48,640 bases of DNA from CAYPHY01 sp964410625 (GCA_964410625.1 CAYPHY010000039.1:1-48640), one strand, 5' to 3'. Shown: positions 6,610 through 14,861, numbered from the stretch's first letter. The notes: a model not told the origin generated them from the sequence alone. Program-made: numbers and translations.

Positions 6610-7845
6610 TTATGCGGCCACAAGCTCGGCCGTTTCCTCTGCTTCGGCCGTCCAATATGCTGCATCATAAGCGGGGAGTTCGCAGCGCATCGGCCGATCT
6701 TGCCTTTCCCCCAAAAGATAAGCGGCCTGCATCAAGGTGTGGATTTGCGACGTACCTTCGTAGATCACCGCGCTTTTTGTGTTGCGTAGGTGGCGTTCGA
6801 CGTTGTATTCGTCAGAGTAGCCATAAGCCCCATGAATCTGCACCGCATCGTTAGCGGCGCGGTTGGCGGCGTCGGTACAATACCACTTGGCCATGGAGGT
6901 CTCGCGGGTGTTGCGAATCCCCTGATTCTTCAACCAACCTGCCTTCCAGACCAGCAACTGGCCGATGTCAATGCTTTGTTGCATATGGGCCAACATTTGC
7001 TGGATGAGTTGGTATTCGGCAATGGGACGGCCGAAGGTCTTACGCTCCTTCGCATAGGCAACCGATTCATCACGGCACGCTTTCATAATGCCCACTGCTC
7101 CGGCGGCAACTGTATAGCGGGCGTTGTCCAACGCGCTCATAGCGATCTTAAAGCCTTCGCCCTCTTCACCCAGGCGGTGGCTGGCGGGAACGCGCACATC
7201 GGACATATTGATCCAGCCGGTGTTACTGGCGCGAACGCCCATCTTGCCTTCGATGGTCCCGGTGGTCAATCCTTTCCAGCCGCGTTCAAGGATGAAGGCG
7301 GTGATACCGCGCGTCCCTTTGTCGGGGCTGGTCTTGGCAAAGACGAGGAAGCGGTCGGCCACGTCGGCGAGGGTGATCCACATCTTCTCGCCATTGAGGA
7401 TGTAGTCGTCGCCGTCACGCCGGGCGCGGCTTTTCATCCCGGCCACATCGGAACCGGCGTCGGGTTCAGTCAGGCCGAAGCAGGCGATGTTTTCGCCGGT
7501 TGCCAGTGGGGGCAGGAAGCGTTGTTTTTGTTCGGCCGTTCCCCATTGAAAAATTGGCAGTGCGTGCAGGCCAAGATGAACGGCAATCGTTTCGCGCACC
7601 GAAGAATCGCCGTATTCCAGCGCTTCGGAAACAATGGCGAGCGAAATATAATCCATTCCGGCGCCACCATAGCGCACAGGGAGGCAGATGCCGAGCAAGC
7701 CCATATCGGCCATGACTGGCAGCAGTTCGTGGGGGAAGGTGTGATTACGGTCGTGGGTTTTGATCACCGGTATAACGTCCTTACGGACAAAGTCATAGAC
7801 GGTGCGTTCAATCATTCTGTGTTCGTCACTCAAGTGAAAGTCCAT
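6610..7845 (-). CDS. Acyl-CoA dehydrogenase
   Basis: A 411-residue FAD flavoenzyme of the acyl-CoA dehydrogenase family, which introduces an alpha-beta double bond into an acyl-CoA. Visible: N-terminal helical domain, the FAD/substrate signature CFGLTEPDAGSDVAGM (about 132-147), the middle-domain strand KMWITLADVADRFLVFAKT, and near the C-terminus AVIYEGTSQIHTLMQA, where the Glu of YEGT is the usual catalytic base. Last gene of a minus-strand operon with paaX-family regulator, enoyl-CoA hydratase, RidA-like protein and a second dehydrogenase. Substrate likely a ring-derived or open-chain CoA ester from anthranilate degradation (inference). Confidence 0.93.
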   Translation of the reverse strand: MDFHLSDEHRMIERTVYDFVRKDVIPVIKTHDRNHTFPHELLPVMADMGLLGICLPVRYGGAGMDYISLAIVSEALEYGDSSVRETIAVHLGLHALPIFQWGTAEQKQRFLPPLATGENIACFGLTEPDAGSDVAGMKSRARRDGDDYILNGEKMWITLADVADRFLVFAKTSPDKGTRGITAFILERGWKGLTTGTIEGKMGVRASNTGWINMSDVRVPASHRLGEEGEGFKIAMSALDNARYTVAAGAVGIMKACRDESVAYAKERKTFGRPIAEYQLIQQMLAHMQQSIDIGQLLVWKAGWLKNQGIRNTRETSMAKWYCTDAANRAANDAVQIHGAYGYSDEYNVERHLRNTKSAVIYEGTSQIHTLMQAAYLLGERQDRPMRCELPAYDAAYWTAEAEETAELVAA

Positions 7846-7859
7846 GTTTCCTCAATAAT

Positions 7860-7905
7860 AGTTACGCGGATGACGCGGATAAAACGCTGATAACGCGGAT
7901 TTTTG
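7860..7905. repeat. ATCCGCGT-family repeat (E family)
   Basis: Tandem units GTTACGCGGA, TGACGCGGAT, AAAACGCTGA, TAACGCGGAT. It lies in the 166-bp gap between the two dehydrogenase genes, directly upstream of the start of the first listed dehydrogenase. Confidence 0.6.
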
Positions 7906-7999
7906 TTAGTTTCAGTGGAGGACTACAATGGATGGAGAAAACAACTGATAATGAACCGATCATCCGTTTATTTCTCTATCCGTTGTTGGCCTACCTACC

Positions 8000-8027
8000 A
8001 ATCTTCAATCTCTAATCTCTCCCAATC
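8000..8027. repeat. GAGACT/GAGATT-family repeat (A family), one arm
   Basis: Reading on the minus strand it is GGGAGAGATTAGAGATTGAAG, 8-bp degenerate units. The last codons and the TAG stop (8012-8014) of the acyl-CoA dehydrogenase lie inside it. Confidence 0.55.
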
Positions 8028-9160
8028 ATATCACGGGCAATAACAATACGCTGTATGTGCGAAGAGCCTTCGTAGATTTGCAACCCCTTGATGTCGCGGT
8101 AAAGACGTTCGACGGGGTATTCGTTGCTGTAGCCACGGCCGCCATGCAACAACACCGCCTCCGACGCCGCACGAACCGCCATCTCTGTCGCGAATAGCTT
8201 GGCGGTGGAGGTCTGGCGGGTGGTCGGCAGCCCTTGCTGCTTCATCCAGGCCGCTTTGTAGACCAGCAGGCGGGCCGCTTCGATATCGGCCGACATATCG
8301 GCAATCGTCGCCTGGATCATCTGGAAGTCGCCGATGCGCTGCCCGAATTGCCGCCGCGTGCGAACAAAGTCCAACGACGCATCCAGGCAGGCCTGGGCAA
8401 TACCGACGGCTCCGGCGGCGACACCGAGGCGGCCGTGGTCCAACGCCGACATCGCCACCTTAAATCCCTCGCCAACGCCACCAAGCAATGCCTCTTTTGG
8501 CACGCGCATCTCTTGAAAGGTGATATGGGCATGGTCGGAGGAGCGATGGCCTAGCTCCTTGCCAGGCATCGGCTGGCGAACGAAGCCGGGTGTGTCCGTA
8601 GGAACGATGAAGGCGCAAATCCCTTTGTGGCGCAGCGAGCGATCCATGCTGGCAAAGACGAGGGCGATGTCGGCAATGCCACCGTTGGTGATCCAGATTT
8701 TTTCGCCGTTGATGACGTAGGAATCTTCCTCTTCGCGGACGGTGGACTCCATCGCGGCCGCGTCGGAACCGGCGTTGGGTTCGGTCAGGCAATAGCAGCC
8801 AATCCATTCGCCGGTCGCCAACCGTGGCAGATAGTTTTCCTTTTGTGCTTCGCTGCCCCAATCGCGGATGCAGAGGGAGACAAGGCTGGTGTGGACGGCG
8901 AGGAAGCCACGAATGGAGGAGTCGGCGCGGCCGAGTTCTTCGGAGATCAGCGTGAAACTCAGATAGTCCATCGCCGAACCGCCATATCGCGCCTCAATTG
9001 GCCCACCGAGAAAGCCCAATTCACCCATCCGCTTGACCAGATGGATGGGAAACACACCGGTTTCATCGCTTTCGCGAGCAAGCGGGGTAACCTCCTCCTG
9101 GGCAAAGCGGCGGGCCTGGGATTGAATGGCTTGTTGGGCGGCCGTTAGTTCAAAGTTCAT
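8012..9160 (-). CDS. Acyl-CoA dehydrogenase
   Basis: A 382-residue enzyme of normal length for short/medium-chain acyl-CoA dehydrogenases; distinct from the copy at 6610 but the same family. Visible: YCLTEPNAGSDAAAMES (FAD/acyl signature), KIWITNGGIADIALVF, VAAGAVGIAQACLD, and the C-terminal LQIYEGSSHIQRIVIAR with the catalytic Glu in YEGS. The longer frame begins with TTG at 9169; the ATG at 9160 (MNFELTAAQQ) fits the family N-terminus and is chosen. No clear Shine-Dalgarno. The final residues GRD and stop are encoded by an A-family repeat. Two dehydrogenases in one operon suggest two different CoA intermediates. Confidence 0.93.
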   Translation of the reverse strand: MNFELTAAQQAIQSQARRFAQEEVTPLARESDETGVFPIHLVKRMGELGFLGGPIEARYGGSAMDYLSFTLISEELGRADSSIRGFLAVHTSLVSLCIRDWGSEAQKENYLPRLATGEWIGCYCLTEPNAGSDAAAMESTVREEEDSYVINGEKIWITNGGIADIALVFASMDRSLRHKGICAFIVPTDTPGFVRQPMPGKELGHRSSDHAHITFQEMRVPKEALLGGVGEGFKVAMSALDHGRLGVAAGAVGIAQACLDASLDFVRTRRQFGQRIGDFQMIQATIADMSADIEAARLLVYKAAWMKQQGLPTTRQTSTAKLFATEMAVRAASEAVLLHGGRGYSNEYPVERLYRDIKGLQIYEGSSHIQRIVIARDMIGRD

Positions 9161-9172
9161 ATGTCTCAAAGT

Positions 9173-9237
9173 AACTCACGCAAAGAACACGAAGCAAGCT
9201 CAAAAAGCTTTGCGCTCTTTGCGCCTTTGCGTGAGAT
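9173..9237. repeat. CACGCAAAG-family hairpin (D family)
   Basis: The left arm 9173-9195 (AACTCACGCAAAGAACACGA) pairs with the right arm 9211-9237 (CTCTTTGCGCCTTTGCGTGA). It fills the gap between the RidA-like and dehydrogenase genes; the RidA stop TGA (9237-9239) abuts and partly belongs to it. Homologous to 3209-3276. Confidence 0.6.
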
Positions 9238-9641
9238 CAAGTTTCTATATAGGCAAAGCCCTCCATCTCAATCAGCGCATCAGCCAGAAAGAAGGCTGAG
9301 ACTTCAAAGAGCGCCATGGCCGGATAGTAATCACCAAAGTAGCGTCGGTGGATAGCGCCAAGCTGGCGCAACTGAGCGACATACTCATCACGGCTCTTAA
9401 CAAAGATGTTGAGCTTCACGATGTCTTGCATCGTTCCTCCCGCTTCGACGACTACGGCTTGCAAATTACGCAACACCTGTTCGTATTGGGCAAGCAAATC
9501 ACCGGGGGCAACGATACGGCCGTTCTCGTCGCTCGCATCTTGCCCGGCGAGGAAAAGCGTGCGGCCGCCGCTGGCTAATATCCCATGATTAAAACCGCGT
9601 GGTGGAGCAAGTGCTGCAGGATTGATGACTTGTTTTGGCAT
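9237..9641 (-). CDS. RidA/YjgF-family protein lacking the canonical active-site Arg
   Basis: A 134-residue single-domain YjgF/YER057c/UK114 protein, normally a homotrimer. Core: LFLAGQDASDENGRIV, QYEQVLRNLQAVVVEAGGTMQDIVKL (a long helix; quoted in part), ALIEMEGFAYIE. Canonical RidA hydrolyses enamine/imine intermediates with an Arg in a P-A-R-S-type motif; here the matching string is YYPAMALFEV, so that Arg appears replaced by Met. It is thus closer to the Rid subfamilies without proven deaminase activity. Its place inside an anthraniloyl-CoA cluster, whose ring products are enamines, is suggestive, but activity cannot be assumed. Confidence 0.88.
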   Translation of the reverse strand: MPKQVINPAALAPPRGFNHGILASGGRTLFLAGQDASDENGRIVAPGDLLAQYEQVLRNLQAVVVEAGGTMQDIVKLNIFVKSRDEYVAQLRQLGAIHRRYFGDYYPAMALFEVSAFFLADALIEMEGFAYIET

Positions 9642-9644
9642 CTT

Positions 9645-9731
9645 GGTAGTGTATTGGTGTATTGGTATATTGTCTATCGAAGATTAGTTGGTGTGTACTT
9701 AACAAACCAATAGACCAATACACTAATAAAC
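9645..9731. repeat. ATACACCAAT-family hairpin (F family)
   Basis: The left arm 9645-9670 (TAGTGTATTGGTGTATTGGT) is matched by the reverse-complement arm 9702-9731 (AACAAACCAATAGACCAATA). 8-bp degenerate period. It separates the RidA-like gene from the upstream enoyl-CoA hydratase. Confidence 0.6.
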
Positions 9732-9733
9732 GC

Positions 9734-10525
9734 TTATCTTCCAGTGAACTTCGGTTCCACCTTCTCCTTAAACGCCTCAAAAAAGATGCGATGGTCTTCG
9801 CCCATCAGCATCAGCGCTTGGGCTTGTGCTTCCGATTCCAGGGCGGAGACGAGGTCCATGTTCCATTCATTGTTGAGCAAGCGTTTGGTCATGCTCAGGG
9901 CGAGGGTGGGGCCGTTCGCCAGCCGTGCGGCCCACGCTTGTGCGGTTGGCAGCAGGTCATCGTGGGGGACGACCTTGTTGACCAGGCCGATGCGTTCGGC
10001 TTGTTCGGCCGTGATCTTATCCCCAAAAAACAGGATTTCGGTGGCTCGACCCATGCCGACGATGCGCGGCAGAAGGTAAGCCGCGCCCATATCAGCGCCG
10101 GTCAGGCCGACATTAGTGAAGAGGAAGCGGAAGGAGGCTTTTTCAGAGGCGATGCGTAGGTCAGAGGCAAGGGCGATGACCGCTCCTGCCCCGGCCGTTG
10201 TGCCGTTAAGCGCGGCGATGATCGGCTTGTCCAGGTTACGCATATTGAAGACGGTGGCTCCAGTCATGCGGGTGAAGTCGAGATGCCCTTTTACGTCTTG
10301 TTTGAGCAACTCGCCGATGATCTCATAGACATCGCCACCGGAGCAGAAGGCGCGGCCGCTACCGGTCAACACCACCACCTTCACCGCGTCGTCGTAGCGC
10401 AGTTCCTCCATCAAGTCGCGATATTGGGCGTAGATTTCGAAGGTTAGGGCGTTTAGGACATCAGGGCGGTTAAAGGTAATCGTCGCCACCCCTTCGGTAA
10501 CGTCATACAAAAAATCGTAAGCCAT
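9734..10525 (-). CDS. Enoyl-CoA hydratase/isomerase family protein
   Basis: A 263-residue crotonase-fold protein. Visible: ATITFNRPDVLNAL, the oxyanion-hole strand VVVLTGSGRAFCSGGD (about 52-67), KPIIAALNGTTAGAGAVIAL (second oxyanion residue region), and a C-terminal helix ending EPKFTGR. Crotonases hydrate or isomerise acyl-CoA double bonds, and some open rings. The longer frame begins at 10609, but MAYDFLYDVTEG at 10525 is the family-like start with GGAG upstream, so it is chosen. A candidate operator (10583-10620) lies upstream. Likely acts after the monooxygenase/reductase in anthraniloyl-CoA breakdown. Confidence 0.9.
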   Translation of the reverse strand: MAYDFLYDVTEGVATITFNRPDVLNALTFEIYAQYRDLMEELRYDDAVKVVVLTGSGRAFCSGGDVYEIIGELLKQDVKGHLDFTRMTGATVFNMRNLDKPIIAALNGTTAGAGAVIALASDLRIASEKASFRFLFTNVGLTGADMGAAYLLPRIVGMGRATEILFFGDKITAEQAERIGLVNKVVPHDDLLPTAQAWAARLANGPTLALSMTKRLLNNEWNMDLVSALESEAQAQALMLMGEDHRIFFEAFKEKVEPKFTGR

Positions 10526-10582
10526 TGTCGCATCGTTTCTCCATCTTAGTGTAGCCTGGTTTGCTAAACCGTGCGCCTGGAT

Positions 10583-10620
10583 GAGCGATTTGCTAGTTTG
10601 CCTGAGCATACCAATCGCTC
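10583..10620. promoter_or_regulatory. Spaced perfect inverted repeat, candidate PaaX-type operator
   Basis: GAGCGATT (10583-10590) and AATCGCTC (10613-10620) are exact reverse complements with centres 30 bp apart, about three helical turns. It lies between paaX-family gene and the operon it probably controls. The partner protein is an inference. Confidence 0.4.
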
Positions 10621-10686
10621 TACATAGGCTTGACTGAATTGTAGTCGCAAGTGCGCACTCTTCATAATCTTCGGACGAGTTCTTTC

Positions 10687-11565
10687 TTACCTGGAGGATC
10701 GAGTGGCATTTGAGCTAACAAGTCGCTCTATAAAATCACCCATTCCCTCAGCTAATAATTTACGATAGTCAAAGAATAGTTGCCGGGCGCGAAAACCGAC
10801 CCAATCACCCGGTAGAAGTTCCATGGGAAGGTTGGGATCATGCAAAGGGAAGCGTTGAAACTCATAGGTTAACCAAAAGCGGCGGGTGAAACATGCTTCG
10901 GCCGTCAGTTGCACACGGCCGTTTTGCATCCATTCACAGCGCAGTTGTTTATAGGTGGGCTGGAAACGTTGGAGAAAGGTCGTATATTGTGCTTGCAAGG
11001 CGGGTATGTCCCAACATTGATCGATAATCGCCTGATTGTCGGCCGTTTGTGCCATAAAAGTGGTCACATGCTCTGTAATATTCAGATCATGTTGCACGGC
11101 CAATAACTCTACTTCGCGGTTGTGGGGCGAAATCCATGTGCCAGGGGCAAGACGGCCAAAGCCAAACCAAAGTAGTTTTTTGCGTAGTTCATGGCGTTGC
11201 TTACGTTGTTTTTCTGGTAGAGAATAAACAACGAGATGCCAATAGCCGTCCCAATTAGAAAATGGTTGTTCAAAAATACGTTCGTCGCCCTGTAGGAGGA
11301 TGGTACGGCCGCTTTCGCTGATCGTATAGCAAGTTTCACGCCCTTCTTTGTGGGTCTTGAACCAGCCCCGTTGCTTCATTCGCGAAAGGGTTGTGCGGGC
11401 AGCGCGTTCGCTGACGTCAAGTAATTGCAACAGATAGAGCAGGTTGCTGGTCCAGATGCGGCCGCCATGCGGCAAGATGTAATCCCCAAAGAGGTTGAAG
11501 AGATAGAATTGGGTACTTTTGGTCGGCCGGATGATGTTTCCTGCTGGATTGAAAGCTGGTCTCAT
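10687..11565 (-). CDS. paaX: PaaX-family transcriptional regulator
   Basis: A 292-residue regulator. Residues about 15-85 are the PaaX winged helix (FYLFNLFGDYILPHGGRIWTSNLLYLL in part, then SERAARTTLSRMKQRGWF as recognition helix); the middle (WHLVVYSLPEKQRKQRHELRKKLLWFGFGRLAPGTWISP in part) and the C-terminus match the PaaX effector region. E. coli PaaX represses phenylacetate genes and is released by phenylacetyl-CoA. The frame is open to 11640, but the extra N-terminal residues overlap the end of the HNH gene on the same strand, so ATG 11565 (MRPAFNPAGN) is chosen. The likely effector is an aryl-CoA such as 2-aminobenzoyl-CoA (inference). Confidence 0.9.
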   Translation of the reverse strand: MRPAFNPAGNIIRPTKSTQFYLFNLFGDYILPHGGRIWTSNLLYLLQLLDVSERAARTTLSRMKQRGWFKTHKEGRETCYTISESGRTILLQGDERIFEQPFSNWDGYWHLVVYSLPEKQRKQRHELRKKLLWFGFGRLAPGTWISPHNREVELLAVQHDLNITEHVTTFMAQTADNQAIIDQCWDIPALQAQYTTFLQRFQPTYKQLRCEWMQNGRVQLTAEACFTRRFWLTYEFQRFPLHDPNLPMELLPGDWVGFRARQLFFDYRKLLAEGMGDFIERLVSSNATRSSR

Positions 11566-11581
11566 GGATTCTGTTTCGCAT

Positions 11582-12009
11582 TTAATCTTCTGGTGGATGC
11601 CAGCCAGCTTGTATCCACAGGCTTCTGACGACCAGCACATCAGGATCGTCGTTCAAATGTAAGGCCATGATTGTTGCACGCCCCACACTTGTTCTCCCGT
11701 GAATGTTTAACCCGTTGTTGATCCAGGCGAAGTGCTCATGCCACTTTTGCGTCCGGGGATTAAAGAGAGGCGTTAGCAGACCTGTTGTTGGATCAACAGC
11801 TTCCGTTTGATCTCCCTTGAACCGGTTGCAAATAGGGTAAGCCAGCCAAAGATTTGGTTCCTCGTTTGTCCCCCTTTTGCTAGAGGAACAATATGTTCGA
11901 TTTCAAGACGAGCTAAAACGAACCTCTGCGGGCTAAGGCAATAGCCACAGCGATTCTGTGCGGCCTTTCGCACGTTTCGTTTTACCGCTTCAGGTATGTG
12001 AACGCGCAC
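11582..12009 (-). pseudogene. HNH endonuclease with a single frameshift
   Basis: The first part, starting at 12009, reads MRVHIPEAVKRNVRKAAQNR, then CGYC and LEIEHIVPLAKGG, the Cys/His core of an HNH (McrA-like) nuclease. After GGQT near 11875 the frame breaks; in the +1 frame the protein continues as EEPNLWLAYPICNRFKGDQT, TGLLTPLFNPRTQKWHEHF, GRATIMALHLNDDP and ends WHPPED stop at 11582-11584. The 428-bp length is one base short of a full frame. The break lies beside runs of C and T (CCCCCTTTTG), so a sequencing indel is possible. Restored it is about 142 residues, normal for the family. Confidence 0.85.
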
Positions 12010-12016
12010 CAGTTTT

Positions 12017-12379
12017 CTAGTTAAGTGGAGGAATTAGCCCTCGCGAAACTGCTACATGAAACGCTTCCGCTTTGCGAATAAGCCCTCGACGGTAAAGTTG
12101 CATCAGTTGATCTAGCTTGTGTTGTTCGGACTTTTCCAATCGCCCTTCCTGGTGTTTGCCCAACAGGTGTGATAACAACTCTTGTTGTTCGGCAGTCATT
12201 TCCATTTGGGACAATGCAAGAACCTGTTCATCTGTTAGTGATTCAACCGGTAAAGATGCGGCTGTTTGTGCTAACCAGTCAAGGAGTACCTCTTCAAGCG
12301 GCCGTTGTGCTTGTTCTGCAACAGCGTGAGCAGTTGATGCAAGATCGTTTGGAAGTTGAAGCGTAACGGTTTCTGCCAT
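12017..12379 (-). CDS. Conserved hypothetical protein paired with HNH nuclease
   Basis: A 120-residue helical protein (AETVTLQLPNDLASTAHAVA, then DEQVLALSQMEMTAEQQELL and LYRRGLIRKAEAFHVAVSRG). The N-terminal strand TVTLQLPNDLA resembles a ribbon-helix-helix start. It ends 7 bp before the HNH gene, and the two look like a linked cassette. No enzymatic motif is seen. A -10 box lies only 6 bp before its ATG, suggesting a leaderless transcript. Function unknown. Confidence 0.7.
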   Translation of the reverse strand: MAETVTLQLPNDLASTAHAVAEQAQRPLEEVLLDWLAQTAASLPVESLTDEQVLALSQMEMTAEQQELLSHLLGKHQEGRLEKSEQHKLDQLMQLYRRGLIRKAEAFHVAVSRGLIPPLN

Positions 12380-12385
12380 AGGCTA

Positions 12386-12394
12386 AGTATACCA
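12386..12394 (-). promoter_or_regulatory. Extended -10 element, leaderless start
   Basis: On the minus strand TGGTATACT; the hexamer TATACT (12386-12391) is preceded by TGG and followed 6 bp later by the ATG, so transcription would begin at or next to the start codon. The same nonamer occurs on the plus strand at 30175-30183. Confidence 0.45.
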
Positions 12395-12412
12395 TATTTA
12401 TTTTTTCAATAG

Positions 12413-12440
12413 TTGACGTATCGGCCGCCCAGATTAGAAT
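12413..12440 (+). promoter_or_regulatory. Promoter of the anthraniloyl-CoA monooxygenase operon
   Basis: TTGACG (12413-12418), a 16-bp spacer and TAGAAT (12435-12440), 76 bp before the start codon and divergent from the leaderless promoter of the HNH cassette. Confidence 0.55.
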
Positions 12441-12515
12441 ATATCACATAAAAACAACGAGCGTCCAATTGTTGCGCTATTTGTGGATTGAAAGTGGGCT
12501 GGAAATGGTTGAGCA

Positions 12516-14861
12516 ATGAAAATCTCGATTATCGGCGGTGGGCCGGGCGGTTTGTACTTTGCGCTGCTGGCGAAGCAGGAGTGGCCTGATTATCAGGTGA
12601 CGGTCTATGAGCGCAATCGCGCGGATGATACCTTTGGCTTTGGGGTCGTCTTCTCGGATGAGACGCTGGGGATTTTCCGCGATTATGATCGGCCGTCCTA
12701 TGAACAGATCCGCCGTAACTTTGCCTATTGGGATGATGTGGAGATTGTCTACCAGGGCCACAAGTTGCGCTGTGCCGGGAATGGGTTTGCTGGTTGTTCG
12801 CGCCAGTCGTTGTTGATGCTCTTGCAGGAGCGCTGCCAGCAGCTTGGCGTGGAGATGCATTTCCAGTTTGAATTTGAGCCGCCGATGTTGGCGGAGGAGC
12901 CATTTGCCTGTAGCGATTTGATTGTTGCCGCCGATGGCAGCAATAGCAAAATTCGCGAAGCCTTTCGTGACCACTTTGGCGTGTCGGTGGAATTGCACGA
13001 CAACATGTTTTGCTGGCTTGGCTCGACGAAAGAACTAGACGCTTTTGAGTATTACTTTCGCGAGACAGAACATGGGGTGATGGTTGCCCACTGTTATCAG
13101 TATGAGCCGCACGCCAGCACGTGGGTGATTGAAATGCCGCGCCATACGTGGGAGGCGTGGGGGTTCGATCAGTTGGACGACGCGGCCGCCGAACATCTGC
13201 CACTTTTAGAAAAAATATTTGCTGATGAGTTAGACGGCCACCGCTTGCTCGCCAATCGCTCCTTGTGGCGGCGTTTCCCGACGGTGCGGAACGAGACCTG
13301 GGTGAAGGACAACCTGGTGTTGCTGGGGGATGCGAAGGCCACCGCCCATTATTCAATTGGCTCTGGGACCAAGCTGGCGATGGAGGATGCGATTGCCTTG
13401 TTGGAGGCGATGCGAGCGGCCGATTGTGACATCACCGCTGCCCTGGCTCGTTTCGACGAGGAACGGCGCGATGAAGTGGGTAAGACGCAGCACGCGGCCA
13501 CGGTTTCGCTGCAATGGTTTGAGGCGATGGAACGCCACTGGAACCTCTCGCCGGAGCAGTTCACCTTTGGCGTCATGTCGCGGTCAAAGCAGATCACCTA
13601 TGAAAATCTGCAACTGCGCGACCCAGCGTTTGTCGAACGTGTCGAGCGTTGGTTCCTCAATGAAGTCCGACAGCAAGGTTTTAAGGTCGCTGATGGCACG
13701 CCGCCGATGTTCACACCCTTCCGGCTGCGGGAGATGGTGGTGGAGAATCGGGTAGTGGTCTCACCGATGGCGCAATATTCGGCCGTTGACGGCGTGCCAA
13801 ATGAGTGGCATCTGGTACATCTAGGCAGCCGGGCAGTCGGTGGAGCGGGGTTGCTGTTTGTGGAGATGACATGCCCTTCACCGGATGCGCGGATCACCCC
13901 TGGCTGCACCGGCTTGTGGAATGAGGAGCAGTGTCTGGCCTTTAAGCGGATTGTGGATTTTGTCCACACCCACAGCCACGCCAAAATTTGTATGCAACTG
14001 GGTCATGCCGGGCGCAAAGGCTCAACCCAACTGGGCTGGGAGGAGGAGACGTATCCGTTGCCGGAGGGGAATTGGCAGTTGATCGCCCCCTCAGCAATCC
14101 CCTACCGTTCCGTTTGCCAGACGCCGCGCGAGATGACTCGCGAGGATATGGATCGGGTGACGGCCGAATTTGTCCAGGCCGCCCGCTATAGTGAACAGGC
14201 GGGCTTCGATATGCTCGAGCTGCATATGGCGCATGGCTACCTGTTTGCCAGCTTCATCTCGCCGCTGACCAACCGGCGTGAGGATGAGTATGGCGGGTCA
14301 ATTGAGAACCGGATGCGCTTTCCGTTGGAAGTGTTCAGGGCCGTTCGTGCCGTCTGGCCACAGCACAAACCGATGTCGGTACGACTCTCGGCTACCGATT
14401 GGGCGCCGGGTGGCTTACCGGCCGAAGATTTGGTGGCGGTGGCGTTGATGTTGAAGGAAGCAGGCGTTGATCTGATTGATGTTTCGACGGGCCAGACTGT
14501 CCCCTGGCAGTCGCCGGTTTACGGCCGCATGTACCAGACGCCCTTTGCTGATTTGGTGCGCCATGAAGTCGGTATCCCGACGATGTCGGTAGGGGCGATC
14601 ACCACGCCAGATCAGGTGAACACCGTTTTGTTGCAAGGGCGGGCGGATCTGGTGGCCTTAGCCCGGCCGCATCTGACCAATCCCCATTTTACACTACACG
14701 CCTCGGCACAATATAATTACCAGGAGCAATTCTGGCCGAACCCCTACTTGCCCGGCAAGGCACAAGCGTTCCGCCTGGCCGAACGGGAACAGGCGGAGTT
14801 GCGCGAGATGCGGTTGGCGTTGCGGCCGCCGTCGCATGAGGTGGGGGAATTGGAGAATTAG
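12516..14861 (+). CDS. Anthraniloyl-CoA (2-aminobenzoyl-CoA) monooxygenase/reductase fusion
   Basis: A 781-residue two-enzyme fusion. Residues about 1-385 are an FAD monooxygenase (SIIGGGPGGLYFALLAKQ dinucleotide fold; DNLVLLGDAKATAHYSIGSG, the second FAD motif) similar to salicylyl-CoA 5-hydroxylase. Residues about 398-765 are an old-yellow-enzyme-type FMN reductase (MFTPFRLREMVVENRVVVSP, QLGHAGRKGSTQ, HMAHGYLFASFISPLTNRR in part, and DLVALARPHLTNP). This architecture is that of 2-aminobenzoyl-CoA monooxygenase/reductase from aerobic anthranilate degradation, which hydroxylates and reduces the ring to a non-aromatic aminooxocyclohexene-carboxyl-CoA. Alternative: a different hydroxyaryl-CoA substrate. 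The next gene is the matching CoA ligase. Its last codons and TAG merge into an A-family repeat. Confidence 0.93.
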   Translation: MKISIIGGGPGGLYFALLAKQEWPDYQVTVYERNRADDTFGFGVVFSDETLGIFRDYDRPSYEQIRRNFAYWDDVEIVYQGHKLRCAGNGFAGCSRQSLLMLLQERCQQLGVEMHFQFEFEPPMLAEEPFACSDLIVAADGSNSKIREAFRDHFGVSVELHDNMFCWLGSTKELDAFEYYFRETEHGVMVAHCYQYEPHASTWVIEMPRHTWEAWGFDQLDDAAAEHLPLLEKIFADELDGHRLLANRSLWRRFPTVRNETWVKDNLVLLGDAKATAHYSIGSGTKLAMEDAIALLEAMRAADCDITAALARFDEERRDEVGKTQHAATVSLQWFEAMERHWNLSPEQFTFGVMSRSKQITYENLQLRDPAFVERVERWFLNEVRQQGFKVADGTPPMFTPFRLREMVVENRVVVSPMAQYSAVDGVPNEWHLVHLGSRAVGGAGLLFVEMTCPSPDARITPGCTGLWNEEQCLAFKRIVDFVHTHSHAKICMQLGHAGRKGSTQLGWEEETYPLPEGNWQLIAPSAIPYRSVCQTPREMTREDMDRVTAEFVQAARYSEQAGFDMLELHMAHGYLFASFISPLTNRREDEYGGSIENRMRFPLEVFRAVRAVWPQHKPMSVRLSATDWAPGGLPAEDLVAVALMLKEAGVDLIDVSTGQTVPWQSPVYGRMYQTPFADLVRHEVGIPTMSVGAITTPDQVNTVLLQGRADLVALARPHLTNPHFTLHASAQYNYQEQFWPNPYLPGKAQAFRLAEREQAELREMRLALRPPSHEVGELEN

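Noticed and set aside
6790..7890. Long plus-strand frame of 366 codons
   Set aside because: It is antisense to a clear acyl-CoA dehydrogenase; its translation shows no domain and is the mirror of GC-rich codon use.
11566..11640. N-terminal extension of the PaaX-family protein
   Set aside because: These bases code for the C-terminus of the frameshifted HNH gene in another frame; the PaaX fold begins after MRPAF.
12529..13356. Minus-strand frame of 275 codons
   Set aside because: Antisense to the anthraniloyl-CoA monooxygenase; Pro/Arg/Thr-rich shadow translation.
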